Assembly (NCBI RefSeq): GCF_002286965.1
Contig: NZ_NSKD01000001.1
Span: forward strand, 1-64,000
DNA length: 64,000 nt
From: Halovibrio salipaludis
GTDB lineage: Bacteria > Pseudomonadota > Gammaproteobacteria > Pseudomonadales > Oleiphilaceae
Direction of reading: 5' to 3'
Shown one piece after another: positions 43,850 through 52,534 of this stretch; within the stretch, counting starts at the first letter, position 1, and each line of letters starts with the position of its first letter. A program made the position numbers and the translations under genes. The notes under the pieces were generated by a model that was not told where the DNA came from, ran no database searches, and saw only the letters and a program-made list of their open reading frames with translations.

Positions 43850-44672
43850 ATCCCTGGTTGTTGCCGGCAAGGAATTCCGGGACGGACTGCGTAACCGCTG
43901 GGTCCTTGCCATAACCCTGGTGTTCGCACTGCTGGCCATTGCCCTCGCCTGGTTCGGGGCCGCCGTCTCCGGCGAGGTTGGCTTCACCCGTGTCTCGACC
44001 ACCATTGCCAGCCTTGCCAGCCTGGCGGTCTTCCTGATCCCCCTGATCGCCCTGATGCTGGCCTACGACAGCATTGTGGGCGAGGACGAGAGCGGCACCC
44101 TGTTGCTGTTGCTAACCTACCCGCTGAGCCGGACCGGACTGCTCGCGGGCAAGTTCATGGGTCACGCGGCCATCATGGGGCTGTCCACGCTCCTGGGCTT
44201 CGGCATTGCCGGGCTGGTGATTGTGGTCTTTGATCCCGAAGCCACCCTGGGCGCCCTCGCCGGCCCCTTCAGCCTTTTCATCGGCAGCGCCATCCTGCTG
44301 GGATGGAGCTTTCTGGCACTGTCCTACCTGATCAGCGCCGCTGCCCGGGAAAAGGCGCGTGCGGCGGGAATGGCCCTGATGGTGTGGTTCCTGTTCGTCC
44401 TTGTCTATGACCTGACGCTTCTCGGGATCCTGGTGGGCACCGAAGGACAGGTGAACGAAAGCCTCTTCCGGGTGCTGCTGATGGTCAACCCCACGGATAT
44501 CTTCCGGCTGATCAACCTGACCGGTTTTGAGCAGGTTGCGGAAGCCAGTGGCATGCTCGCCATTGCCACCAGTGAGGACCACTCGGTTGCGGGCCTGATC
44601 GCCCTTCTCGGGCTCTGGGTCATTGCCCCGCTTGCCCTTGCCATCGCCGTATTCCGGCGCCGGCGCACCTGA
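43842..44672 (+). CDS. nosY: ABC transporter permease NosY
   Basis: The 276-aa protein has six predicted membrane helices and the ABC-2 type permease pattern, with the DSIVGEDESGTLLLLLTYPLSR segment that contacts the ATPase. The start ATG lies eight bases before the end of nosF; the length equals known NosY proteins. It is the membrane part of the NosDFY copper-site assembly machine. Confidence 0.95.
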   Translation: MHESLVVAGKEFRDGLRNRWVLAITLVFALLAIALAWFGAAVSGEVGFTRVSTTIASLASLAVFLIPLIALMLAYDSIVGEDESGTLLLLLTYPLSRTGLLAGKFMGHAAIMGLSTLLGFGIAGLVIVVFDPEATLGALAGPFSLFIGSAILLGWSFLALSYLISAAAREKARAAGMALMVWFLFVLVYDLTLLGILVGTEGQVNESLFRVLLMVNPTDIFRLINLTGFEQVAEASGMLAIATSEDHSVAGLIALLGLWVIAPLALAIAVFRRRRT

Positions 44673-44687
44673 GATCAAGGAGCCAGT

Positions 44688-45185
44688 ATGACCACCCGAC
44701 GTGAGATCATCGCTTTCCTCGGCGCCCTGCCCATCCTGTCGCTGGCAGGCTGTGGCCAGAGCGCTACCACAGACTGCCAGCCCATTGTCCTGGCCAATGA
44801 CCGTGAATGCGCGCTCTGTGGTATGACCATCAGCAGCTTCCCGGGCCCCAAGGGCCAGGCCTGCGTTGACGATGGCAATACCCTTGGCTTCTGCTCCACC
44901 AATGACCTGCTTTCCTGGGCCTGGCAACCGGACGCCAAGCCCCGGATCAGTGCACTTTACGTCCATGACCTCAGCCATACCCGGTGGCAGTCGCCCTCGG
45001 ACGATGCCTGGATTGAGGCAGCGAAGGCGGTCTATGTCGTCGGCCATGACCGGGAAGGCGCCATGGGCCATTCCCCAGCTCCTTTTTCACAGAAGAAGGA
45101 TGCGGAACATTTTGTTGAAGCGCATGGCGGACACGTACTTGGATTCCGGGAGCTTGACTGGGACGCGCTGAAAGCCAGTTCCTAA
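44688..45185 (+). CDS. nosL: Copper chaperone lipoprotein NosL
   Basis: The 165-aa protein has a lipoprotein signal with lipobox LAGC near residue 22. The NosL signature CALCGM near 44, with Cys and Met ligands, follows. NosL binds Cu(I) and passes it to NosD for building NosZ. It ends the nos cluster; AAGGAG precedes the ATG. Confidence 0.95.
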   Translation: MTTRREIIAFLGALPILSLAGCGQSATTDCQPIVLANDRECALCGMTISSFPGPKGQACVDDGNTLGFCSTNDLLSWAWQPDAKPRISALYVHDLSHTRWQSPSDDAWIEAAKAVYVVGHDREGAMGHSPAPFSQKKDAEHFVEAHGGHVLGFRELDWDALKASS

Positions 45186-45245
45186 CCGCCCACCGTAATC
45201 CGTATACTGGGCTTCCAAGACCGAACATCGGAGAGACAGCCCGCT

Positions 45246-45917
45246 ATGAGCCAGGACAGCCACAAACAGGACGCGGCCCGGGCCGCGCTGAAGCATGTGC
45301 TTCCGGAACTGACCCCACGCAGCATTCTGGGGATCGGCACCGGCAGTACCGTCAACTTCTTCATTGAGGCCCTGGCCGGGGAAAAGGACCAGTTCGACGG
45401 GGCGGTGGCAAGCTCCGAAGCCACGGCCGAGCGTCTCAGGCAGCACGGGATCCCCGTCTATGACCTCAACGCGGTGGAACCACCCCGCTTCTACATCGAT
45501 GGGGCGGACGAAGCCAACCATCGCCTGGAGCTGATCAAGGGCGGCGGCGGGGCGCTGACCCGGGAAAAGATCCTGGCGGCCGCTTCCGAGACCTTCCTCT
45601 GCATCATCGACGAGACCAAACAGGTGGACATGCTCGGCGATTTCCCCCTGCCGGTGGAGGTCATCCCCATGGCCCGCAGCTACGTGGGGCGCGAACTGGT
45701 CAGACTGGGCGGCGACCCGGAATACCGCGCCGGCTTCACCACCGACAACGGCAACATCATCCTGGATGTGCACCACCTGGACCTGGGCCGCCCCATCAAG
45801 GCCGAGGAAGCCATCAACCAGATCACCGGCGTGGTCACCAACGGCCTGTTCGCCAAGCGCCCGGCGGACCGGCTGTTCGTGGCTACCGCCTCCGGTGTCA
45901 CCGAAAAAGGGCGCTGA
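45246..45917 (+). CDS. rpiA: Ribose-5-phosphate isomerase A
   Basis: The 223-aa enzyme interconverts ribose 5-phosphate and ribulose 5-phosphate. The motifs [15 protein letters not shown] near residue 35, DGADEANH near 86 and [11 protein letters not shown] near 98 form the active site. TATACT at 45204-45209 may be its -10 element. The stop shares TGATCA with the convergent acyl-CoA dehydrogenase gene. Confidence 0.96.
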   Translation: MSQDSHKQDAARAALKHVLPELTPRSILGIGTGSTVNFFIEALAGEKDQFDGAVASSEATAERLRQHGIPVYDLNAVEPPRFYIDGADEANHRLELIKGGGGALTREKILAAASETFLCIIDETKQVDMLGDFPLPVEVIPMARSYVGRELVRLGGDPEYRAGFTTDNGNIILDVHHLDLGRPIKAEEAINQITGVVTNGLFAKRPADRLFVATASGVTEKGR

Positions 45918-47066
45918 TCACAGCGACAGCTGCCTGGCGATCAGCTCCTTCATGATCTCCGTGGTACCGCCTCCGATGGCCAGGATGCGGGCATCCCGGG
46001 CCAGGCGCTCCACGCCGGCTTCGCGCATGTAGCCCATGCCGCCGTGGAGCTGGACCGCTTCCCGGGTGACCTCCTCCGCCACCTCCGCGGTGAAGTTCTT
46101 GGCCATGGCCACTTCTTTCACCGGCGCCTTGCCGGCGTCCATAAGCGCCGCGCAGTGGTAGGTGTACTGGGTGGCCAACTCCACCCGGGTCGCCATATCA
46201 ACCAGCTTGTGGCGGGTCACCTGGAAGCCGCTGATGGTGCGCCCGAATGCCTCACGCTCCCGGCTGTAGTCCATGGCCTTCTCCAGCGCCAGGCGCGCGG
46301 TCATCGCCCCCATGATGCACAGCATCAGCCGCTCCTGGAGGAAGTTGGTCATGATCACCATGAACCCGCCGTTCTCCTGGCCGATCAGGTTTTCCGCTGG
46401 CACTCTGACATCCTCAAAGAACAGCTCCGCCGTATCACTGGCCCACCAGCCGGTCTTCTTCAGCATGCGCCCGCGCGAGAACCCGGGCGTATCACGCTCC
46501 ACCAGCAGCATGCTGATGCCGTTATGGCCGGCTTCGCCCGTGCGCACGGCCACGGTGTAGTAATCCGCCCTGTGCCCGCTGGTGATGAAGGTCTTGCTGC
46601 CGTTGATCCGGTAGTGATCGCCGTCCTTTTCCGCCCGGGTCCGGAGACTGGCCACGTCCGAGCCGCCTCCCGGCTCTGTGATCGCCAGCGCCGCCACCGC
46701 ATCGCCGCGCAGCACCTCTGGCACCACCCGCTCGCGCATGGCCTTCGGCCCCCACTTCACAATGGGCGGCAGGGCAATGTCGTGGGAGCCCAGACCCGCG
46801 ACCAGCCCTCCGGAGGTGCTGCGCATCAGCGCTTCACTCACCGCGACCTTGAGAAACAGATCCCCTTCCCCGGTGCCACCCAGCGCCTCTGGGTAACCAA
46901 CACCCAGAAGGCCGGCATCAGCGGCCTTGCGATAAAGCTCACGCGGGAATTCACCCGCCTCTTCCCATTCATCAATATGCGGCAGCACTTCACGCTCCAC
47001 AAAGCGCTGCGCCGTCTGGCGGGCCTGTTCATGGGTTTCATTGAAGCAGTGTGTTGAGGTTTTCAT
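45918..47066 (-). CDS. Acyl-CoA dehydrogenase
   Basis: The 382-aa protein is a full-length FAD acyl-CoA dehydrogenase: the FAD/substrate motif LAITEPGGGSDVASLRT near residue 123, YRINGSKTFITSGH near 150, GRTISGFQVTRHKLVDM near 270 and the C-terminal QLHGGMGYMREAGVERLARDARI region. The acyl specificity cannot be read from sequence; similarity looks closest to medium/long-chain or citronellyl-type enzymes. A TetR-type operator lies 63 bases upstream, suggesting induction by an acyl compound. No regulator is adjacent. Confidence 0.92.
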   Translation of the reverse strand: MKTSTHCFNETHEQARQTAQRFVEREVLPHIDEWEEAGEFPRELYRKAADAGLLGVGYPEALGGTGEGDLFLKVAVSEALMRSTSGGLVAGLGSHDIALPPIVKWGPKAMRERVVPEVLRGDAVAALAITEPGGGSDVASLRTRAEKDGDHYRINGSKTFITSGHRADYYTVAVRTGEAGHNGISMLLVERDTPGFSRGRMLKKTGWWASDTAELFFEDVRVPAENLIGQENGGFMVIMTNFLQERLMLCIMGAMTARLALEKAMDYSREREAFGRTISGFQVTRHKLVDMATRVELATQYTYHCAALMDAGKAPVKEVAMAKNFTAEVAEEVTREAVQLHGGMGYMREAGVERLARDARILAIGGGTTEIMKELIARQLSL

Positions 47067-47128
47067 GAATGCCTTCCTTCAGCGGTCAGGGCCAGAGTGA
47101 ACAGTCTGAGTGTGCCGCAAGCATTCAT

Positions 47129-47146
47129 ACCAAGCAAGCGCTTGGT
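47129..47146. promoter_or_regulatory. TetR-type operator upstream of the acyl-CoA dehydrogenase
   Basis: ACCAAGC-AAGC-GCTTGGT is a 7-bp inverted repeat with a 4-bp spacer. Palindromes of this CAAGC/GCTTG type are typical sites of TetR-family regulators of fatty or branched acyl degradation. It sits between the divergent dehydrogenase and ppa genes, closer to the former. Confidence 0.55.
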
Positions 47147-47157
47147 CATGTGCTGAT

Positions 47158-47186
47158 TTTTATCCAGGCCGATCCGCGCGTATAAT
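47158..47186 (+). promoter_or_regulatory. Promoter of ppa
   Basis: A perfect TATAAT at 47181-47186 lies about 50 bases before the ppa ATG. The -35 region at 17-bp spacing (TTTTAT, 47158-47163) is weak. Confidence 0.55.
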
Positions 47187-47237
47187 TCCCGCCTGTTTCA
47201 TGAAGCCTTCATTCATCCACAGAGAAAGGACACCGTC

Positions 47238-47762
47238 ATGAACTTTGACAAGATCCCGCCCGGCAAGAACCCGCCGGAAGACATCTTCGTTGCCATCGAG
47301 ATCCCGGCCAACGCCCAGCCGATCAAGTACGAAATCGACAAGGACATGGACGCTGTCCTCGTGGATCGCTTCATGGCCACCCCCATGTTCTACCCGGCCA
47401 ACTACGGCTTCATCCCCAACACACTGGCCGACGATGACGACCCGCTGGACGCTCTGGTCATCACGCCCTATCCGGTCATGCCCGGCTCCATCATCCGCAG
47501 CCGCCCGGTGGGTGTTCTGAACATGGAAGACGAGGAAGGCGAGGACGCCAAGCTGGTCTGCGTTCCCCACGACAAGCTGACCACGGCCTACAAGGACGTT
47601 CAGGACGTTGAAGACGTGCCGGAGCTGCTCAAGGAACAGATCAAGCACTTCTTCGAGAACTACAAGGATCTTGAAGCCGGCAAGTGGGTCAAGGTACGCA
47701 ACTGGGACAACGCCGAAGCGGCACGCAAGGCGGTTGAGGAAGCGGTCAAGGCCGCCGGCTGA
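47238..47762 (+). CDS. ppa: Inorganic diphosphatase
   Basis: The 174-aa enzyme is a family I soluble pyrophosphatase. The active-site signature is visible in DDDPLDALV near residue 66, with further acidic ligands in [10 protein letters not shown] near 97. It hydrolyses pyrophosphate and pulls biosynthetic reactions forward. AGAAAGGA precedes the ATG. Confidence 0.97.
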   Translation: MNFDKIPPGKNPPEDIFVAIEIPANAQPIKYEIDKDMDAVLVDRFMATPMFYPANYGFIPNTLADDDDPLDALVITPYPVMPGSIIRSRPVGVLNMEDEEGEDAKLVCVPHDKLTTAYKDVQDVEDVPELLKEQIKHFFENYKDLEAGKWVKVRNWDNAEAARKAVEEAVKAAG

Positions 47763-47769
47763 CGCCGTT

Positions 47770-47791
47770 ACCGGGCGGTTCTCCGCCCGGT
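47770..47791. terminator. Bidirectional hairpin between ppa and the LapD-like gene
   Basis: ACCGGGCGG (47770-47778) and CCGCCCGGT (47783-47791) form a perfect 9-bp stem with a TTCT loop. It fills the gap between two convergent genes and touches the stop codon of the minus-strand gene. There are few T residues on either side. Confidence 0.6.
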
Positions 47792-49752
47792 TACTCCCCC
47801 TCTTCCGGCTCCTCCGGCCGGGAAAAATAGAAGCCCATCACGCCATCCACCGGCAGTTCACGCACCACGGCCCACTCGTCCTCAACCTCCACGCCACTGA
47901 CGAAGACACGGATCCCCTGGGCACGCAGAACCGGCGCGATGTTGGACAGGAAGAAGCGTGCCTCCCGGCGCTGATGCAGATCCCGGATGTATTCCCGGCT
48001 GATGCGTACAGCCTGTATGGCGTAGCGCCCCAGATACCCGAAGCTCACGCCCCCGGAGCCGAAATGGTCCACCATCAACCCTGCCCCGGCGCGTGAGGCT
48101 GTCTCAGCCAGCAGTGACACAGCGGCCGGCTGAACACGCAGGGCACGCTCGGGCACCACCAGCCAGAGGTTGCGGGTCTGGTCCCCGGCCGCTTCAAGCC
48201 GCATGGCCAGCCAGTGCATGAAGGTGTCATCGACCAGCGAGGCCAACCCCAGCGATACGGCCACGCTGCCGTCCAGCCCCGGCCCATCACCGGAGAGCAC
48301 CCGTTCAATGACCAGGCGATCAAACGCCGGCGTCCGGCCCGAGCGCTCCAGATGGGGCAGGAAATGCGCCGCCACCTCCCAGCGCTCCGCCAGCTTCAGC
48401 CGACCCAGTACCTGGGTCATCAGGACACTGCCGTCCATGTCATGCAGCGCCTGCCATGCCAGAGCCACTTCCTCCGATACCAGTGCCGCGTCGATAGCCT
48501 CCAGCCAGCCGCCCGCTCCGTTGATCGGGGCAGCCAGGGCATGCCCCCAGCAGAGCAGGGGTTCACTGCTGGCCGCCGCCGTCGCCAGGCCCTGGTCGGC
48601 ACGGGCCAGCAGTGCGCCCACACCCAGCTCCGGTTCGACCCGGGTAACGCCGGCCTGGAAGATGCCCTGCTCGGGGACACTGAAGGTGCTGTATCGCGTT
48701 GAGAGCTGTTCCACCAGCTCCTGCAGCCAGGCATCCGCCTCCACCGGCTCGACGCCGGTGATGCAGACCAGAAGATCGGCGCCCTGCCCCCGGGCAGTCA
48801 CCACGCCCTCGTGATGGGACTCAAAGTCCAGCAGTGCGGCACCGCATTCCGTAAGGACCGCATTACCCTGAGCCCGACCACGGCCCTCATTGAACGACTG
48901 GAATCCGCGCGGACGGAAAACGGCCACCACGCCGCCGGCAGCGGATTCCCGGGAATGGAGCTCCGCTGCCAGCGCCTGATCAAAGGCCTCGCGGGTACGC
49001 AGTCCGGTTACCGGGTCCCGGTGGTTACGATGCTCCAGTTCGTTGATCAGACCAATCTGGCGCTCAAACGTCTCCCCCAGGCTCCGGGCCATACGGTTCA
49101 ACGCCCGGGCAACACGGCCCAGTTCCCGGGAGCGGGGAGGATCAGTACGGGCCGTGAAATCATTCGTCTCAAGCGCCTGAGTCTGGAGCTCCATCTGGCG
49201 CAATGGCGCCAACAGGCGCCCGGCCCCACGCCAGGCCAGCCACAGACTTACCATCAGGAGCGCTCCGCTCCAGGCAAGACCCACCAGAAAGCTCTGCCAC
49301 AGGCGCACCAGCGCGGGCATGGGGTCAGCATGCACACGCACGCTGCCCGCCGGCTCCCAGCCGTCCATTACAGTGGCTTCCCCCCTGGGCGAAGGCAGGT
49401 CAGCCCACCACTGGAACCACCCCGGAACCGGCGGCGGCCCTGTCTCCACTTCACGGCTGTGGCGCAGGGTGCCGTCCGCCCGCACCAGCTCGATCCGGGT
49501 ATAGGCGCCGCTGTCGAACACCGCATCCACCAGCCGCCGCACCTGGCCCTCACGCTCAAGGGTCGAAACCGCCACGCCCAGCGCCGTCGCCGCATCCTGG
49601 GTCTGGATGCGGAGTTCATCCTGCAGGTAGGCGCCAAAGCGGCTGGCGCTGAACCAGGTGCCCGCCATCAGCACCACCGCCAGCAGCCCCCCGATGAAGA
49701 TCACGAGGAGCACGCGCAGGCTGTACCCGGTGTCATCCGCTCGACGCATCAT
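47791..49752 (-). CDS. Degenerate GGDEF-EAL membrane protein (LapD-like c-di-GMP receptor)
   Basis: The 653-aa protein has two membrane helices flanking a periplasmic domain of about 120 residues with the LapD_MoxY_N-type features, a HAMP domain (about 185-235), a GGDEF-like and an EAL-like domain. The GGDEF signature is lost (RGQGADLL at the expected place) and the EAL motif is replaced (VALAWQAL), so neither cyclase nor esterase activity is expected. This plan matches LapD, an inside-out receptor that sequesters the protease LapG when c-di-GMP is bound. No lapG or lapA is adjacent. The start at 49752 removes an unlikely upstream extension. Confidence 0.8.
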   Translation of the reverse strand: MMRRADDTGYSLRVLLVIFIGGLLAVVLMAGTWFSASRFGAYLQDELRIQTQDAATALGVAVSTLEREGQVRRLVDAVFDSGAYTRIELVRADGTLRHSREVETGPPPVPGWFQWWADLPSPRGEATVMDGWEPAGSVRVHADPMPALVRLWQSFLVGLAWSGALLMVSLWLAWRGAGRLLAPLRQMELQTQALETNDFTARTDPPRSRELGRVARALNRMARSLGETFERQIGLINELEHRNHRDPVTGLRTREAFDQALAAELHSRESAAGGVVAVFRPRGFQSFNEGRGRAQGNAVLTECGAALLDFESHHEGVVTARGQGADLLVCITGVEPVEADAWLQELVEQLSTRYSTFSVPEQGIFQAGVTRVEPELGVGALLARADQGLATAAASSEPLLCWGHALAAPINGAGGWLEAIDAALVSEEVALAWQALHDMDGSVLMTQVLGRLKLAERWEVAAHFLPHLERSGRTPAFDRLVIERVLSGDGPGLDGSVAVSLGLASLVDDTFMHWLAMRLEAAGDQTRNLWLVVPERALRVQPAAVSLLAETASRAGAGLMVDHFGSGGVSFGYLGRYAIQAVRISREYIRDLHQRREARFFLSNIAPVLRAQGIRVFVSGVEVEDEWAVVRELPVDGVMGFYFSRPEEPEEGE

Positions 49753-49783
49753 GATCCCCCGAAAAGGGCATAAAAACGCCAGA

Positions 49784-49814
49784 TTGACACAGATCCAGAA
49801 TAAACGACTATAGT
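49784..49814 (+). promoter_or_regulatory. Promoter of the diguanylate cyclase gene
   Basis: A perfect -35 TTGACA (49784-49789) and TATAGT (49809-49814) are separated by a long 19-bp spacer. A transcript from here begins near 49821, which argues for the ATG at 49861 and against the GTG at 49813. Confidence 0.5.
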
Positions 49815-49860
49815 GAATGCACGGAATGTGACGAAGCACACCAATAACAAGTCCTCAGTC

Positions 49861-51477
49861 ATGACAGACACCAGCTCCCAGCAGGAGAAGCTGCGCCAGC
49901 ACTTCGCCCGCCGCGTGACAACCCAGGCACGGGTGGTCCTCGAAACCTGGCAGAAGTTCCTGGAAGCCGGCGAACCACCACCCGGTCTGCGTGAAGACCT
50001 GATGGTCACCACGGAAAAGCTGGTCAAGTACGCCCGCCGGTTCGAGATGACGGATCACGAGGCGGCCGGTGACAGCATCCGGACGGCGCTCGAGATCTGG
50101 CCCGAAGGTCGCCCCATCAACACCGAGATCCGGGAAAATCTGCAGCGGGGCATGGATCAGCTCTCGCGCTGCACCCTGCGCCGCTCGGACCAGCAGGAAG
50201 ACGAAACGCCCCGGACCTGGCTGCGCACGCCCATCTATCTCGCTTTCAATGACAGCGACTACGCACAGCGCATCATCCGCCAGATGGAGTTTTTCGGGTT
50301 CCGGGCCGCGGCCTTCGCAACCCCGGACGAGCTGGACGCGGAATGCGCGCGCAACAAACCCGAAACCATCGTGATCGATGTGGATTTCGGCGGCGGGGAG
50401 GCCACTGCCGGGATCGCCACCATGGAGCGTATCCAGCAACGCCATGAAACCCCCATCCCGGTGCTCTACATGAGCCGCGAGGACGGCTCCATCGAGACCC
50501 GGCTGCGGGCGGTACGCTCCGGCGGTGAGGAATTCTTCTACCAGGCCCTGGATCCGGGCCAGCTGATCGAGAAGATCGAGCACTATTCCTACGCCCATCC
50601 ACCCGACCCCTACCGGGTTATGGTGGTGGACGATTCGAAAGCCCAGGCCAAGTACATCGAGAACGTGCTCCAGAAAGCCGGCATGCGCTCGCGCGTGCTG
50701 ACCGACCCCATGGAGGTCATTGACGCGCTGGACGAATTCTCACCGGAAATCATCATCCTGGACATGTACATGCCGGGGTGTACCGGCACCGAACTGGCCA
50801 AGGTCATCCGCCAGCAGGACCATCTTCACAGCGTGCCCATCATCTACCTCTCCGCCGAGGAGGATGTCTCCAAGCAGCTGCACGCCATGAGCATGGGCGG
50901 TGACGATTTCCTGACCAAACCCATTGATGCCAAGCACCTGGTGGCAACCCTGCACAACCGGGGCCGGCGGGCGCGTTCGCTGCTGGCACTGATGATCCGC
51001 GACAGTCTCACCGGCCTTTACAACCACACCCACACACTGAGCCTGCTCGAATCGGAGATCAGCCGGGCGCACCAGAGCGGCCAGCCCCTGACATTCGTCA
51101 TGCTGGATCTTGATCACTTCAAGCGGATCAACGATACCTATGGCCATCCCATCGGCGACCGGATCCTCAAGAGTCTGTCGCTGTTCCTCAAGCAGCGCCT
51201 GCGCAAGACCGACCACATCGGCCGTTATGGCGGCGAGGAGTTCGCGATCGTACTGCCGGACACCCGGGAGGAGGATGCGCTGGGCGTCATGAACGAGATC
51301 CGCGAGAAGTTCAGCCAGCTGCGCCAGCCGGCCGCGGGCACCGATTTCCATGTGACCTTCTCCTGTGGCGTGGCCCAGTGGTGGGGCGAATCGCCCCAGG
51401 AACTGTGCGAGCGTGCCGACACCCTGCTCTACGGCGCCAAAAGCGAGGGCCGCAACCAGGTCGTTGCAGGAGATTGA
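49861..51477 (+). CDS. Two-receiver response regulator with active diguanylate cyclase domain
   Basis: The 538-aa protein has an N-terminal helical domain of about 110 residues, resembling an HPt fold but without a clear phosphorylatable His. A first receiver-like domain (about 120-250) follows, then a canonical receiver (VMVVDDSKAQ near 255; phospho-Asp in IIILDMYMPG near 300; Lys in FLTKPID) and a GGDEF domain. The cyclase signature GGEEF is intact, and an RxxD product-inhibition site (RKTD) lies five residues before it. It should make c-di-GMP. It is divergent from the LapD-like receptor, so the two may form a local circuit. Confidence 0.88.
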   Translation: MTDTSSQQEKLRQHFARRVTTQARVVLETWQKFLEAGEPPPGLREDLMVTTEKLVKYARRFEMTDHEAAGDSIRTALEIWPEGRPINTEIRENLQRGMDQLSRCTLRRSDQQEDETPRTWLRTPIYLAFNDSDYAQRIIRQMEFFGFRAAAFATPDELDAECARNKPETIVIDVDFGGGEATAGIATMERIQQRHETPIPVLYMSREDGSIETRLRAVRSGGEEFFYQALDPGQLIEKIEHYSYAHPPDPYRVMVVDDSKAQAKYIENVLQKAGMRSRVLTDPMEVIDALDEFSPEIIILDMYMPGCTGTELAKVIRQQDHLHSVPIIYLSAEEDVSKQLHAMSMGGDDFLTKPIDAKHLVATLHNRGRRARSLLALMIRDSLTGLYNHTHTLSLLESEISRAHQSGQPLTFVMLDLDHFKRINDTYGHPIGDRILKSLSLFLKQRLRKTDHIGRYGGEEFAIVLPDTREEDALGVMNEIREKFSQLRQPAAGTDFHVTFSCGVAQWWGESPQELCERADTLLYGAKSEGRNQVVAGD

Positions 51478-51595
51478 TATTTCGTATCACCGCTATTGAT
51501 CTACGGCTAACATGCGTTCACACTTTTCTGAACGTGCCCGGATCTTAGCGCGAAAACACAAAAACCGACGCAAAATAAGCCGAAAAGAAACAATT

Positions 51596-52033
51596 ATGGC
51601 CACGATCCTCGCCCTCCACGGCCCCAACCTGAACCGGCTCGGCACACGCGAGCCGGGCACCTACGGGGCGGCCACCCTGGCGGATATCAACCAGCGTCTG
51701 CACGAGCAGACCAGCGAGGCCGGCCATCACCTGCTCACGCTCCAGAGCAACGCCGAATACGAGCTCATTGAACGGATCCATGACGCGGCCGATGAAGGCA
51801 TCGACTTCATCCTTTTCAATCCCGCCGCTTTCACGCATACCAGCGTGGCCCTGCGGGATGCCCTGCTGGCCGCCGCGATACCGTTCATTGAGGTGCATCT
51901 TTCCAACGTGCATGCGCGCGAGCCCTTCCGCCATCACTCCTTTTTCTCGGATATTGCCGAGGGCGTGATCAGCGGGTTCGGGGCACAGGGCTATGAACTG
52001 GCCCTGACCGCCGCATGCCGCAAACTGAGGTGA
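51596..52033 (+). CDS. aroQ: Type II 3-dehydroquinate dehydratase
   Basis: The 145-aa enzyme dehydrates 3-dehydroquinate in the shikimate pathway. The active-site lid region [18 protein letters not shown] at the N-terminus, [19 protein letters not shown] near residue 78 (normally NPGA; here NPAA) and the [16 protein letters not shown] block near 101 are characteristic. aroQ-accB-accC is a conserved order. The start ATG has an A-rich leader but only a weak ribosome site. Confidence 0.96.
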   Translation: MATILALHGPNLNRLGTREPGTYGAATLADINQRLHEQTSEAGHHLLTLQSNAEYELIERIHDAADEGIDFILFNPAAFTHTSVALRDALLAAAIPFIEVHLSNVHAREPFRHHSFFSDIAEGVISGFGAQGYELALTAACRKLR

Positions 52034-52046
52034 ATGAGAGCCCCAT

Positions 52047-52517
52047 ATGGACATTCGCAAAGTCAAGAAACTGATCGAGCTTCTGGAAGAATCCGACGTC
52101 GAGGAACTTGAAATCCAGGAAGGCGAGGATTCCGTCCGGATCAGCCGCCGCCGTGGCGATACCGTGACCATGGCCGCGCCTGCCCCGGCCCCCGCGCCCC
52201 AGCAGGCGGCACCGGCGCCCCAGCCCCAGCCGAGCGCTGGCGGTGGTCAGGCGGAGGAGAAATCCGAACCGGACGAACCCCAGGGCCACCTGGTACGCTC
52301 ACCCATGGTCGGTACCTTCTACCGGGCACCCTCGCCCACCGCAGCCTCCTTCGTGGAGGTGGGCCAGAAGGTACACTCCGGTGACGCCCTCTGCATTGTC
52401 GAGGCCATGAAGATGATGAATCAGATCGAGGCCGACATCAGCGGAACCGTCTCCCAGATCCTGGTCGAGGACGGCGAGCCCGTTGAATACGACCAGCCCA
52501 TGTTCGTCATCACCTGA
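52047..52517 (+). CDS. accB: Acetyl-CoA carboxylase biotin carboxyl carrier protein
   Basis: The 156-aa protein has an N-terminal helical region, a Pro/Ala-rich flexible linker (about 50-75) and a biotinyl domain with the biotinylation lysine K122 in EAMKM. The 'thumb' segment before it ([14 protein letters not shown]) identifies AccB. It carries carboxybiotin between AccC and AccAD in fatty-acid synthesis. accC follows after 17 bp. Confidence 0.97.
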   Translation: MDIRKVKKLIELLEESDVEELEIQEGEDSVRISRRRGDTVTMAAPAPAPAPQQAAPAPQPQPSAGGGQAEEKSEPDEPQGHLVRSPMVGTFYRAPSPTAASFVEVGQKVHSGDALCIVEAMKMMNQIEADISGTVSQILVEDGEPVEYDQPMFVIT

Positions 52518-52534
52518 CAGCGAAGCGCCGCATC

